A DNA stretch of 64,000 nt. Origin: Rhodospirillaceae bacterium. GTDB taxonomy: Bacteria; Pseudomonadota; Alphaproteobacteria; Reyranellales; Reyranellaceae. A program made the translations under genes and the position numbers. The stretch spans positions 1 through 64,000 of the forward strand of contig WOUR01000006.1 of the NCBI GenBank assembly GCA_009772935.1, written 5' to 3'. Within the stretch, counting starts at the first letter, position 1; every line of letters starts with the position of its first letter. The notes beneath the pieces were generated by a model. That model searched no databases and was not told where the DNA came from. It saw nothing but the letters and a program-made list of their open reading frames with translations. Of the stretch, positions 8,395 through 17,211 are shown in pieces.

Positions 8395-9453
8395 ATGAAA
8401 CTCTTCAAATGCCAGAGCTGCCAGCAGATCCTGTATTTCGAGAACGCTGTCTGTGTGAAATGCGGACACACGCTCGGATACGTGCCCGAAGTCGCGACCG
8501 TGTCGGCGTTGGAGCCGGACGGCGACCTGTGGCGTGCCCTGGCCGCGCCGGACGTGCTCTATCGCTTTTGCGCGAACGCCCAGCACGCCGCCTGCAACTG
8601 GCTGGTCGAGTCCACGTCTTCCGAAACCCTCTGCCTGTCCTGCAGGCACAACCGCACGATCCCGGACCTGACGCTCGCCGACAACCTGGCCCACTGGCAG
8701 AAGATCGAGATCGCCAAGCACCGGCTTTTCTACTCGCTGCTGCGTCTCAGGCTCCCGCTGCCGACGAAGACGGAATCGCCGGAGAACGGGCTGGCCTTCG
8801 ACTTCTTGGCCGAGCTGCCGCAGTCCAATGCACCGCGCGTCCTGACCGGTCACGACAATGGGCTGATCACCATTGCGCTGGCCGAGGCCGACGATGCGGT
8901 GCGCGAGCAGAACCGGGTCGCCATGCGCGAACCCTACCGGACCCTGCTCGGCCATTTCCGGCACGAGATCGGTCACTACTACTGGGACCGGCTGGTTCGT
9001 GACGGCGTTCAGCTCGACGCTTGCCGGCAGCTGTTCGGCGACGACAGCCAGGACTATGGCCAGGCCTTGCAGACCCACTATGCCAATGGCGCGCCGCCCG
9101 ACTGGCAGGCGAACTTCGTCAGCCATTACGCGAGCTCCCATCCATGGGAGGACTTCGCCGAGACCTGGGCGCACTATCTGCACATCGTCGATACGCTCGA
9201 GATTGCGCGCGCCTTCGGCCTGTCGACCCAGCCTCGCCTGGCCAAGGACGAAGAGCTGGATGCCAGCGTCGACTTCGATCCCTATCGAGCTGCCGAGATC
9301 GGCCAGCTCATCGACAGCTGGACGCCTCTGTCGCTGGCCCTGAACAGTCTCAACCGCGCCATGGGGCAGCCCGACGTCTATCCTTTCGTGCTTTCGCCGC
9401 CCGTGATCGAAAAGCTCGGCTTCATCCACCGGCTCGTTCACCCGATCCAGTAA
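8395..9453 (+). CDS. Zinc-ribbon putative metallopeptidase
   Basis: A 352-residue putative zinc metallopeptidase. The N-terminus carries paired cysteines C6/C9 and C20/C23 (a zinc ribbon), then a second set C59, C67, C80 and C83. The catalytic signature HEIGH lies at 190-194 in FRHEIGHYYW, and a downstream acidic region (HPWEDFAETWAHYLH) could supply the third zinc ligand. No signal peptide is present, so it is probably cytoplasmic. The start at 8395 (MKLFKCQSC) was chosen because the zinc ribbon begins there; ATG at 8374 and GTG further up are alternatives. The peptide substrate is unknown. It is read divergently from the ROK gene. Confidence 0.75.
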   Translation: MKLFKCQSCQQILYFENAVCVKCGHTLGYVPEVATVSALEPDGDLWRALAAPDVLYRFCANAQHAACNWLVESTSSETLCLSCRHNRTIPDLTLADNLAHWQKIEIAKHRLFYSLLRLRLPLPTKTESPENGLAFDFLAELPQSNAPRVLTGHDNGLITIALAEADDAVREQNRVAMREPYRTLLGHFRHEIGHYYWDRLVRDGVQLDACRQLFGDDSQDYGQALQTHYANGAPPDWQANFVSHYASSHPWEDFAETWAHYLHIVDTLEIARAFGLSTQPRLAKDEELDASVDFDPYRAAEIGQLIDSWTPLSLALNSLNRAMGQPDVYPFVLSPPVIEKLGFIHRLVHPIQ

Positions 9454-9460
9454 ACCGGAC

Positions 9461-10537
9461 TCAGCGGTGCTTCTGCTGGCGATAGTGATCGGCCAGCGCG
9501 TCGTGGCCGAAATCGGCGGCGAGGTCGCGCCACACGGCGTGAATATGGTTGGCACCGTTCTGCGTGTTGTCGTGCTCGATCAGGGTTGCGGGACCGTGCA
9601 CACGGAAATAATGGGCCTCCCCGGGCGTCAGCGATCCCGCCCAGGCGAAGCGGAACGCGGCGAGGCCCTGTTCCATCACGCGCTGTTTCTGCGCGGCCAT
9701 CAGGTCGGCGGCGAGCGTTCCAAGGAAGCGATCCATCAGCGCGTCGACCAGGGTGCGCTGTGCACCCGTCATCTCGCCGAGCAGCACGCCCCGCGGCTCA
9801 CCGAGATCCTGCTCACGCTGTGGGCTCGCCACGATCTCGCCGAATGAGCGGTTGGCGATGATCGCCGCCTGGCGCTGCCGGTCGGTGAGGCCCGCCATGA
9901 TCTGGCGGGCGAGATCCTCGGAGCCGCCGAGCAGGCGGAAGCCGCGATGGGGGCCGTCGCGCACCGTCGCGGGATTGGCGCCCGTGAAGAACGGTGTCAC
10001 CGCAACGTGGCCGGGCGCGGGCAGCGCCACGTTCAGCGACAGATGGTGGCCTTCGAAACGCCAGCCCCAGGGAAAGCGGCCGGGTATGCCGAACACCGAG
10101 ACATAGTAGCGGTCCGGGTCGCGAAAGCTGCCCTGCTGTTCGCGCAGGACGCCTTCGAGCAGGCGCACGCCCTCCAGGAGTTCGAGGCCACGCTGGTTCA
10201 GCACCGAGGCGAAGAGCACGCGCGCCGCGTCGGCCTGGCCCGGCCGCATCTCTGCCAGCGCAAGGCCCGAACGGCTGCGCGGGATATAGTGCCAGTCGAG
10301 CCGATTGCCCGAGTCGAAGGCGATCATCGCCTTCCGGCGCTGGCCATCGTCGAGAGACAACAGGAAGCGATTGGCGACATCGGCGATGCGCTGGGCGGCG
10401 TCGACCGTCTGGGCGCCGGCACTGCCGAACGGCAGCAGCGCTGCCGCCGCCAGCACGGTCCGCCGGGTCGGCGGGCCGTGGTGATGGTGGTGGTGACGGT
10501 CGGACTCGTCGTGCGGATGCCAGCCGTCGTGCGGCAT
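9461..10537 (-). CDS. DUF3500 protein with His-rich leader and Tat-like signal
   Basis: A 358-residue DUF3500 protein. A histidine-rich head (six consecutive His around residues 15-20) precedes TRRTVLAAAALL, a twin-arginine-like signal ending near AGA|QT. The mature part has conserved His/Trp stretches such as GWRFEGHHLSLN and IEHDNTQNGANHIHAVWRD near the C-terminus, which could bind metal (inference). It is the last gene of a three-gene minus-strand run with the redoxin (10 bases away) and the DsbD-like reductase, so a periplasmic role linked to thiol chemistry or metal handling is possible. The biochemical function of DUF3500 is not known to me. The His-rich stretch before the signal peptide is unusual. 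Confidence 0.7.
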   Translation of the reverse strand: MPHDGWHPHDESDRHHHHHHGPPTRRTVLAAAALLPFGSAGAQTVDAAQRIADVANRFLLSLDDGQRRKAMIAFDSGNRLDWHYIPRSRSGLALAEMRPGQADAARVLFASVLNQRGLELLEGVRLLEGVLREQQGSFRDPDRYYVSVFGIPGRFPWGWRFEGHHLSLNVALPAPGHVAVTPFFTGANPATVRDGPHRGFRLLGGSEDLARQIMAGLTDRQRQAAIIANRSFGEIVASPQREQDLGEPRGVLLGEMTGAQRTLVDALMDRFLGTLAADLMAAQKQRVMEQGLAAFRFAWAGSLTPGEAHYFRVHGPATLIEHDNTQNGANHIHAVWRDLAADFGHDALADHYRQQKHR

Positions 10538-10547
10538 GGCCGGTCCG

Positions 10548-11189
10548 TCAGGTCGAGGTCTTGGGGTACTTCAGCGTGCAGCCATAGGCGCGGGTCGAAG
10601 CCTCGGCCACCGGCTTGCCGGACAGAACCTGGTCCAGAGCCACGCGGATATACTGCGTCGCCTTGGGAATGTCGGCGGTGCTCGAGGAGGGGATCGAGTC
10701 GATGCCACCCTTGTAGACCAGGATGCCATTGGCATCGACGATGTACATGTGCGGCGTCACCGTGGCGCCATAGGCGCGCGCGACCTTGCTCTGCGGGTCG
10801 AGCAGCACGGCTGCCGGCGCGGCATTGCGGCTCTTCGTGAGATCGTTGGCCTGCTGGGCCGTGACATGGCCCTGCTCGCCGGTGGCGGAGGAGGCGACTG
10901 TCAGCCAGACAACCCCCTTCGCGGCGGCCTCACGCTGCTGGTCCTGCATGTTGTTCGACGTGTAGTGCTTGCGCACGTAGGGGCAGTCGTGATTCGTCGT
11001 CTCGAGGACGACGACCTTGCCCCTGAGATCGGCCAGCGACCAGCTCTTGCCGTTGCTGTCGACGGCGGTGAACTGCGGTGCGGGCTTGCCGATATCGGGA
11101 CCCGAGGAGGCGAAGGCTGCGGCGGGAGCGAGGGCGAGCGCGGCACCACCGATCATCAGGGTACGACGGGGAACATTCAGCTTCGACAT
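10548..11189 (-). CDS. Exported redoxin / AhpC-TSA-like thioredoxin-fold protein
   Basis: A 213-residue thioredoxin-fold protein. VPRRTLMIGGAALALAPAAA gives a Tat-like signal peptide, cleaved near AFA|SS. The redoxin core follows: GKPAPQFTAVDSNGK, then C69 in NHDCPYV where thioredoxins have CxxC, and the cis-Pro loop TVTPHMYIVD. The second position of CxxC is Val, so it is not a classic disulfide exchanger. A second Cys near residue 205 (AYGCTLKYP) could resolve the peroxidatic or sulfenic Cys69. It lies nine bases after the DsbD-like gene and is probably reduced by it. A periplasmic peroxidase or thiol-repair role is inferred. Confidence 0.78.
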   Translation of the reverse strand: MSKLNVPRRTLMIGGAALALAPAAAFASSGPDIGKPAPQFTAVDSNGKSWSLADLRGKVVVLETTNHDCPYVRKHYTSNNMQDQQREAAAKGVVWLTVASSATGEQGHVTAQQANDLTKSRNAAPAAVLLDPQSKVARAYGATVTPHMYIVDANGILVYKGGIDSIPSSSTADIPKATQYIRVALDQVLSGKPVAEASTRAYGCTLKYPKTST

Positions 11190-11198
11190 GACGGCCTC

Positions 11199-13364
11199 CT
11201 AACGCTTGGTTTGCTGGATTGACGACAACTCCGACAGGATCTGCGACTCGGTGAGGACCTGCGGCAGGATCTTCGGCCGATCCGATCCCGGCGCCCAGAA
11301 CAGGTAGAGTGGAACGCCGGCACGGCCGAGTTCCTTCAGGACGCCCGTGATCTCGGCGTCGCGATTGGTCCAGTCGCCCTTGAGCTTGACGACGCCCGCC
11401 TGCTCGAACGCCTTCCGGGTGGCCGGCGTTTCGAGCGCGACCCGCTCGTTCACCAGGCAGGTAATGCACCAGGCGGCGGTGAAGTCGACGAAGACCGGCT
11501 TGCCGGCGGCCACGGCGTCGGCCATGCGGGCGCGCGAGAAGCGCTCCCAGCCCTCGAAACTGACGCCGGCATTCGGACCGCCCGACGCCGAGGCGGCGGT
11601 CGCGGGACTGTCGTCGAGCTTGAGCGTGACGGCAAAGGCCAGCAGCACGGCTACCGCGGCGAGTCCGCGGCGTGCCCAGGTGCCCGCCGACTGAGCCGTG
11701 CCGATCCGCAGTAGCCAGATGGCAAAGGCGATCAGGATCATGCCGCCCAGCGCATAGAGAACCCCGTCGGCGCCGGTCTGCTGGGTCAGCACCCAGATCA
11801 TCCAGACGGCGGATGCATACATCGGGAAGGCGAGGAACTGGCGCAGCCTGTCCATCCAGGGGCCGGGCCGCGGCATCAACCGCTGCAGCGCGGGCGTCAC
11901 CGACAGGGCCAGATAGGGCAAGGCAAGGCCGAGCCCCATCGCCAGCAGCACCGCAACCGTGGCGGGCGCCGGCTGGCTCAGCGCGAAGCCCAGCGCCGCA
12001 GCCATGAACGGCGCGGTGCAGGGCGTCGCGACGACCACCGCCAGCACGCCGGTGAAGAAGGCGCCGGTCGTGCCGCCTCGGGCTACCAGACCTTGGCCGA
12101 CACCGGCCAGGCGATTGCCGACCTCGAACACGCCGGAGAGGTTGAGCCCTACCACGAAGAACAGATAGGCGATCAGGAGCGAGAAGACCGGCGACTGGAA
12201 CTGGAAGCCCCAGCTCACCTCGCCCGCGGTCGAGCGGATCGCGATGATGATCCCGGCCATGGCGGCGAACGAGGCGAGGACGCCGGCCGTATAGGCGAGC
12301 CCATCGCGGCGCATATCGCTGCGCTGGTGACCGACGAGGCGGGCGAAGGCCGCGGCCTTCATGGCGAGCACCGGAAAGACGCAGGGCATCAGGTTCAGGA
12401 TCAGACCGCCCAGCAGCGCGAACAGCAGCGCCTGCACGAGCGAGAGCTGCTCGGCGCCCAGCGCATGGGCCAGCGACGCCGTGGCGGCCGGCACGAATGC
12501 CGGATCGAGCTTCGCCGAGAGGTCGAAGGCCTGCTTCACGTTGCCGTCGGCCGTCTTCTCGGTCAGCACCAGCGTTCCGGCGAGGTCGGCGGGCAACGCG
12601 GTCTTGGCGTCGCCCTTTTTCAGGGGAATGCGGATGCCTTCGGCGGAGACCGTGGCACTCTGCCTGGCCATGGTGGCGACGGGTCCCCAGTCGGCGGGGA
12701 AGAAATAGACGTCGCTCACCGAGCCGGGTTTCAGGCCCTTGGCCTCGACCAGCAAGGTGGGGTCGCCGGCCTTGGACAGGCCATAGCGCGCCGGCCAGGG
12801 GCTGGCGGTCGGCACGGCACGACGCGCCTGTTCGAAGACGGTGCGCGTGGCCGGCGGCGCCGGCATCGCGGCAGGCCCCGAGGGCAGCACCAGTTCGAAC
12901 TTGCCCTCTTCGGGGATGCAGACATCCTCGCAGACCAGCCAGTTGGCATCGGCGGCGAGGGTCAGCGGTCCCGTGAGATCGGCCGGCGGCGTGATGCGCA
13001 CCAGCAGCATCGCCTCGTCCTTGAAGCCATAATTGATGACGCCGCCGACATCGAACAGGGTCGGGGCCGGCCAGACGATCGGATCGGCCTTGGCGCCGTC
13101 GGGCAGCTTCCACGCAATCTCGGTCGGCAGGCCGGATTCGCCTGGATTCTTCCAGTAGGTGTGCCACTTGGGGCGCATTGTCTGGCGCAGTCCGACCCAG
13201 AACGGCTCGCCGGCCTTGACCGTCGCGACCTCGGAGACGAGCTCGGACCGCACGTTTTCGGTCGTCACGACCGCCGTCTGCGCAGGCGAAGCCTGGGCAA
13301 AAGCCGACGGGGCGAAGGCCGGACCGGCCAGAAGCACGAGAAAAAGGGCCAGGAGACGCGACAT
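11199..13364 (-). CDS. DsbD/ScsB-like protein-disulfide reductase
   Basis: A 721-residue inner-membrane thiol transporter that carries electrons from cytoplasmic thioredoxin to periplasmic thiols. A signal peptide (ALFLVLLAGPAFAPSAFA) leads into a roughly 280-residue periplasmic domain with a CEDVCIP pair. It is followed by a hydrophobic DsbD core with the paired cysteines LMPCVFPVL and ATPCTAPFM, and a C-terminal thioredoxin-like domain with AAWCITCLVN. It is longer than E. coli DsbD (about 565) because of the ScsB-like N-terminal domain. ATG 13364 has AAGGAGG upstream, with short spacing. It heads an operon with the exported redoxin and the DUF3500 gene, which are plausible clients. Confidence 0.87.
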   Translation of the reverse strand: MSRLLALFLVLLAGPAFAPSAFAQASPAQTAVVTTENVRSELVSEVATVKAGEPFWVGLRQTMRPKWHTYWKNPGESGLPTEIAWKLPDGAKADPIVWPAPTLFDVGGVINYGFKDEAMLLVRITPPADLTGPLTLAADANWLVCEDVCIPEEGKFELVLPSGPAAMPAPPATRTVFEQARRAVPTASPWPARYGLSKAGDPTLLVEAKGLKPGSVSDVYFFPADWGPVATMARQSATVSAEGIRIPLKKGDAKTALPADLAGTLVLTEKTADGNVKQAFDLSAKLDPAFVPAATASLAHALGAEQLSLVQALLFALLGGLILNLMPCVFPVLAMKAAAFARLVGHQRSDMRRDGLAYTAGVLASFAAMAGIIIAIRSTAGEVSWGFQFQSPVFSLLIAYLFFVVGLNLSGVFEVGNRLAGVGQGLVARGGTTGAFFTGVLAVVVATPCTAPFMAAALGFALSQPAPATVAVLLAMGLGLALPYLALSVTPALQRLMPRPGPWMDRLRQFLAFPMYASAVWMIWVLTQQTGADGVLYALGGMILIAFAIWLLRIGTAQSAGTWARRGLAAVAVLLAFAVTLKLDDSPATAASASGGPNAGVSFEGWERFSRARMADAVAAGKPVFVDFTAAWCITCLVNERVALETPATRKAFEQAGVVKLKGDWTNRDAEITGVLKELGRAGVPLYLFWAPGSDRPKILPQVLTESQILSELSSIQQTKR

Positions 13365-13480
13365 CGCCTCCTTAAGTGACCTCGGGTCGTGGCGCTTGCA
13401 AGGCAATCCGGATCAAGCCGCCGTGATATTTTGCCCGGTCTTCCGTGAACGACTAAGGTCTTGGTCTTACTGGAGAATTC

Positions 13481-14701
13481 ATGTTGCGACTGAATGACCG
13501 GCGCCTCCTCGGCGCCCTCGACGATCTGGCTTCCATCGGCGCCATCGAGGGCGGCGGCTGCGCCCGGCTGGCGCTCACCGACGAGGACAAGGCCGGCCGC
13601 GACCTGGTGGTGGGCTGGATGAAGGCACTGGGCCTTGCCGTGACGGTCGACGCCATCGGCAACGTGATCGGCGTGCGCGCCGGCACCGAGAACCTCGCGC
13701 CGGTCATGACGGGCAGCCACATCGACACGGTCCGCACCGGCGGCCGCTACGACGGCAATTATGGTGTCCTCGCGGGGCTCGAGGTCGTGCGCGCCTTGAA
13801 CGAGGCCGGCGTGACGACGCGCCGCCCGATCGCGGTCGCCGTCTTCACCAACGAGGAGGGGGCGCGCTTCCAGCCCGACATGATGGGCAGCCTGGTCTAT
13901 GTCGGCGGCCTCGGGCTCAACGAGGCCTACGCGGCGGCCGACAAGAATGGTGTCTTGGTCGGCGACGAGCTGCGGCGCATCGGCTATCTCGGGTCGGCGA
14001 AGCCCGGCGTGGTGAAGCCGCATGCCTTCGTCGAGCTGCATATCGAGCAGGGCCCGATCCTCGACGAGGAGAAGGTGCAGATCGGTGTCGTCGAGAGCGT
14101 GCAGGGCATCTCGTGGACCGAATACACGGTGACCGGTGTCTCCAACCATGCCGGCACGACGCCGATGCGCCTGCGCCGCGACGCCGGCTATCTCGCGGCC
14201 TCTGTCAATCTCTTCGCCCGCAAGCTCGTCTGGGAGATGGGCGGCAACCAGGTGGCCACGGTCGGGTCGCTGGCGTTGCGGCCCAACCTCATCAACGTCG
14301 TACCCAACCGCGCGGTCTTCTCAGTGGACCTGCGCAACACCGACGAGGCGAAGCTCAAGGACGCCGAGGCCCGGGTCGCCACACACGTCGCGGAGATCGC
14401 GCAGGCCGAAAGGGTCGAGGTCGAGGCCAGGGTGTTGGCGCGGTTCGAGCCGGTGATCTTCGATTCAAGGCTGGTCGACCGGGTGGAGCATCACGCCCGG
14501 GCGCTTTCGCTCACCACGCGGCGCATGCCCTCGGGGGCCGGCCATGATGCCCAGATGATGCAGCGACTTTGTCCGACAGCCATGATCTTCGTGCCATCGG
14601 TGGCGGGCCTCAGCCACAACGTGAAGGAACACACCGAGGCGGCCGACCTTGCGGCCGGCGCTCAGGTGCTGCTGAACGTGATGCTGGAACTGGCCGGGTA
14701 G
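13481..14701 (+). CDS. M20-family N-carbamoyl-L-amino-acid hydrolase / allantoate amidohydrolase-like
   Basis: A 406-residue binuclear-metal amidohydrolase of the hydantoinase/carbamoylase branch of M20. It has TGSHIDTV with His80, GGRYDGNYG with the bridging Asp91, and NEEGARF with Glu125/126. The dimerisation domain sits in the middle (VSNHAGTTPMRLRRDA) and a C-terminal SGAGHDAQ supplies further ligands. It would cleave the carbamoyl group from an N-carbamoyl-L-amino acid or a ureido compound. ATG 13481 follows GGAG by six bases. The next gene, a GntR regulator, begins three bases after the stop, and a D-specific carbamoylase lies in the same run, so ureido or pyrimidine catabolism is likely. 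Exact substrate unknown. Confidence 0.83.
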   Translation: MLRLNDRRLLGALDDLASIGAIEGGGCARLALTDEDKAGRDLVVGWMKALGLAVTVDAIGNVIGVRAGTENLAPVMTGSHIDTVRTGGRYDGNYGVLAGLEVVRALNEAGVTTRRPIAVAVFTNEEGARFQPDMMGSLVYVGGLGLNEAYAAADKNGVLVGDELRRIGYLGSAKPGVVKPHAFVELHIEQGPILDEEKVQIGVVESVQGISWTEYTVTGVSNHAGTTPMRLRRDAGYLAASVNLFARKLVWEMGGNQVATVGSLALRPNLINVVPNRAVFSVDLRNTDEAKLKDAEARVATHVAEIAQAERVEVEARVLARFEPVIFDSRLVDRVEHHARALSLTTRRMPSGAGHDAQMMQRLCPTAMIFVPSVAGLSHNVKEHTEAADLAAGAQVLLNVMLELAG

Positions 14702-14704
14702 GCG

Positions 14705-15424
14705 GTGAAGCAGCCCAGAAGCAATCTGGCCGAGCAGGTGATGTCGCGGCTGAGCGCCGATATCCGCGGCGGTCGCCTTGCGCCAGGCACGCGCCTGCCG
14801 ACCGAACAGATGCTCACGGCGGAATTGGGCGTGAGCCGCACGGTGGTGCGCGAAGCCGTGGCCGCACTGCGCGCCGACGGGCTGATCATGACGCGTCGCG
14901 GTTCCGGTGCCTATGTTGCCGACCCTTCGGCCGGGCCCTTTCGCATCGTGCCGCCGCGCGCGGCGTCGCTGTCCGACATCTTGAATGTCATGGAATTGCG
15001 CCTCGCGGTCGAAGTGCAGGCGGCGGGTCTCGCCGCCGAACGCGGCACCCGAAGGCAGCTCGCATCGATCCGGGCGGCGTGGCGGGCGATCGACGACGCC
15101 CTCCAGCGCGGCGAGGGTGCCGTCGCCGAGGATTTCGCCTTTCATCGCGCCATCGCCGAAGCGACCGGCAACGACCAGTTTCCGCGCTTCCTGGCCTATC
15201 TCGGCAGCCACGTGATCCCGCGCCAGAGCGTACGGCTGGACATGGATACGCCCGCCGAGCGTCGTCTGTATCTCGAACGCATCCAGGCCGAGCACACGCG
15301 CATCGTGACGGCCATTACCGATGGCGAGCCATCGGAAGCGCGTCGCGCCATGCGCGATCATCTCACGCGCTCGCTCGACCGCTATCGCGCCCTGGCAGGA
15401 GGAAACAGGAATGGCCGACGCTAA
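14705..15424 (+). CDS. FadR/GntR-family transcriptional regulator
   Basis: A 239-residue regulator. The N-terminal winged helix-turn-helix spans about residues 8-72 (RLPTEQMLTAELGVSRTVVREA, then a wing RRGSGAYV). The C-terminal FCD ligand-binding domain spans about 95-225, with metal-binding type residues such as FHRAIAEATGN and EHTRIVTAI. GTG start. It lies between the L-carbamoylase and the uronate-dehydrogenase-like gene, three bases after the former and overlapping the latter by 14 bases. It is thus probably the local regulator, responding to an acidic sugar or ureido acid as FCD proteins commonly do (inference). Confidence 0.87.
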   Translation: MKQPRSNLAEQVMSRLSADIRGGRLAPGTRLPTEQMLTAELGVSRTVVREAVAALRADGLIMTRRGSGAYVADPSAGPFRIVPPRAASLSDILNVMELRLAVEVQAAGLAAERGTRRQLASIRAAWRAIDDALQRGEGAVAEDFAFHRAIAEATGNDQFPRFLAYLGSHVIPRQSVRLDMDTPAERRLYLERIQAEHTRIVTAITDGEPSEARRAMRDHLTRSLDRYRALAGGNRNGRR

Positions 15425-16241
15425 GGACAACCGCCGCATCGTCTTGACCGGCGCCGCCGGTGGAATCGGCACCATGACCCGGCCCTTGCTGGCCGGACTC
15501 TATCCCGGCCTCGTGCTGAGTGACCGCGTCGAACCCAGGGACCTCCAGCCGGGCGAGAGCTTCGTCGCGGCCGACCTCACCAAGCCGGATGAGGTAGCCG
15601 CCGCGCTCGAGGGCGCCGACAGCGTCATCCATCTCGGCGGTCATTCGGTCGAGGGCACCTGGGACCAGATCCTGCAGGCCAACATCATCGGCTGCTACAA
15701 CGTCTTCGAAGCGGCGCGCGAGGCGGGCGTGAAGCGCGTGATCTTCGCCTCGTCCAACCATGCGATCGGATTCTATCCGCGCAAGAAGCGCATCGGCACC
15801 GATGTCACCGTGCGGCCCGACAGCCGTTACGGCGTCAGCAAGGTGTTCGGCGAAGGCCTGGGCGCACTCTACTCCGACAAGCACGGCATCGCCGTGACCT
15901 GCCTCCGCATCGGCAATGTCGGGCCGCTGCCGCTAGACGTGCGGCGCCTCTCCATTTGGATCTCACCGCGCGATCTCGTGCAGCTCTTCCAGATCGGCCT
16001 CGACCATCCCGATATTCGTTATGAGATCTTCTACGGGGCCTCCGACAATGCGGCGGGCTGGTGGGACAATTCGCGGGCCCACCGGCTGGGCTACCGTCCG
16101 CGGGACAAGTCAGAGGATCATCGCGCCCACGCCGAGGCCGAGCAGGCAAGGATCGGACCAGATCCGGTCGGCGATCTCTTCCAGGGCGGCGGTTTTTGCT
16201 CGGCTGAATTCACCAACGACGTGAAGCGCGCCGGCCCTTAG
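15411..16241 (+). CDS. NAD-dependent epimerase/dehydratase family, uronate dehydrogenase-like
   Basis: A 276-residue extended short-chain dehydrogenase. The Rossmann motif GAAGGIG is at 14-20 and the catalytic pair is Y140/K144 in YGVSK. SSNHAIGFYP and the overall length match uronate dehydrogenases (about 265 residues), which oxidise galacturonate or glucuronate to the aldarolactone with NAD. ATG 15411 is preceded by AGGAGGAAACAGGA, a strong ribosome binding site lying inside the end of the regulator gene. The C-terminal extension (DLFQGGGFCSAEF) is usual for this subgroup. An NAD-sugar or polyol substrate other than uronate cannot be excluded. Confidence 0.75.
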   Translation: MADAKDNRRIVLTGAAGGIGTMTRPLLAGLYPGLVLSDRVEPRDLQPGESFVAADLTKPDEVAAALEGADSVIHLGGHSVEGTWDQILQANIIGCYNVFEAAREAGVKRVIFASSNHAIGFYPRKKRIGTDVTVRPDSRYGVSKVFGEGLGALYSDKHGIAVTCLRIGNVGPLPLDVRRLSIWISPRDLVQLFQIGLDHPDIRYEIFYGASDNAAGWWDNSRAHRLGYRPRDKSEDHRAHAEAEQARIGPDPVGDLFQGGGFCSAEFTNDVKRAGP

Positions 16242-16269
16242 GCGCTATACTTGCCACAGAGAGGTGACG

Positions 16270-17205
16270 ATGACGCGTTTTCTGACTGTCGGTGCGGCGC
16301 AGATGGGTCCCATCCAGCGCAGCCATTCCCGCCGCGACGTGGTCGAGCGGCTGATCGCCCATCTGCGCGAGGCCCGGCGCATGGGGTGCGATCTCGTGGT
16401 GTTTCCCGAGCTCACGCTGACGACGTTCTTCCCGCGCTGGTGGATGCAGGACCAGGCCGAGGTCGATTCCTTCTTCGAGCAGGAGATGCCGTCCAACGAG
16501 ACGGCGGCGCTGTTCACCGAGGCGAAGCGCCTGTCGATGGGGTTCTGCCTCGGCTATGCCGAGCTGGCCAACGAAGACGGCCGCATCCGCCGGTTCAACA
16601 CGTCCATCCTGGTCGAGCGCGACGGCAGCATCGTGGGCAAGTACCGCAAGGTCCATCTGCCCGGCCATGCCGGGCACGAGCCCGAGCGGCCGTTCCAGCA
16701 CCTTGAGAAGCGCTACTTCGAGATCGGCAATCTCGGCTTCCCGGTCGTCAAGGCGTTCGGCGGCAACATCGGCATGTGCATCTGCAACGATCGCCGCTGG
16801 CCCGAGACCTATCGCGTGATGGGCCTGCAGAACGTCGAGATGGTGCTGCTGGGCTACAACACGCCGCTGCACAATGCGCCGGCGCCCGACCACGACGAGC
16901 ATTCCTGGTTCCACAACCAGCTCTCGATGCAGGCCGGCGCCTACCAGAACGGCACCTGGGTGGTCGGCGTCGCCAAGGGTGGTACCGAGGAGGGCGTGCC
17001 GTCGCTGGCCGACAGCATGATCGTTGCGCCCTCGGGCAAGGTCGTGGCACGCGCGGGCGGCGACGGCGACGAGTTGATCGTCCATCGCTGCGATCTCGAC
17101 GCCGGGAAGAGCTACAAGACGACGACCTTCAACTTCGCCGTCCATCGCCAGCCTGACCAGTACCGCATGATCGTCGAGCGCAAGGGCGCGCAGGATCCAG
17201 CGTGA
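16270..17205 (+). CDS. N-carbamoyl-D-amino-acid hydrolase (nitrilase superfamily)
   Basis: A 311-residue nitrilase-superfamily amidase. With the start at ATG 16270 the catalytic triad falls at Glu47 (FPELTL), Lys127 (YRKVHLPG) and Cys172 (CICNDRRWPE). These are the same numbers known for the Agrobacterium D-carbamoylase. The reaction would be N-carbamoyl-D-amino acid to D-amino acid, CO2 and ammonia. GAGAGG lies five bases before this ATG; a GTG six bases earlier is less well placed. It is the last gene of the carbamoylase cluster. No hydantoinase is in the window, so the carbamoyl substrate would come from elsewhere. Confidence 0.85.
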   Translation: MTRFLTVGAAQMGPIQRSHSRRDVVERLIAHLREARRMGCDLVVFPELTLTTFFPRWWMQDQAEVDSFFEQEMPSNETAALFTEAKRLSMGFCLGYAELANEDGRIRRFNTSILVERDGSIVGKYRKVHLPGHAGHEPERPFQHLEKRYFEIGNLGFPVVKAFGGNIGMCICNDRRWPETYRVMGLQNVEMVLLGYNTPLHNAPAPDHDEHSWFHNQLSMQAGAYQNGTWVVGVAKGGTEEGVPSLADSMIVAPSGKVVARAGGDGDELIVHRCDLDAGKSYKTTTFNFAVHRQPDQYRMIVERKGAQDPA

Positions 17206-17211
17206 TGCTTC

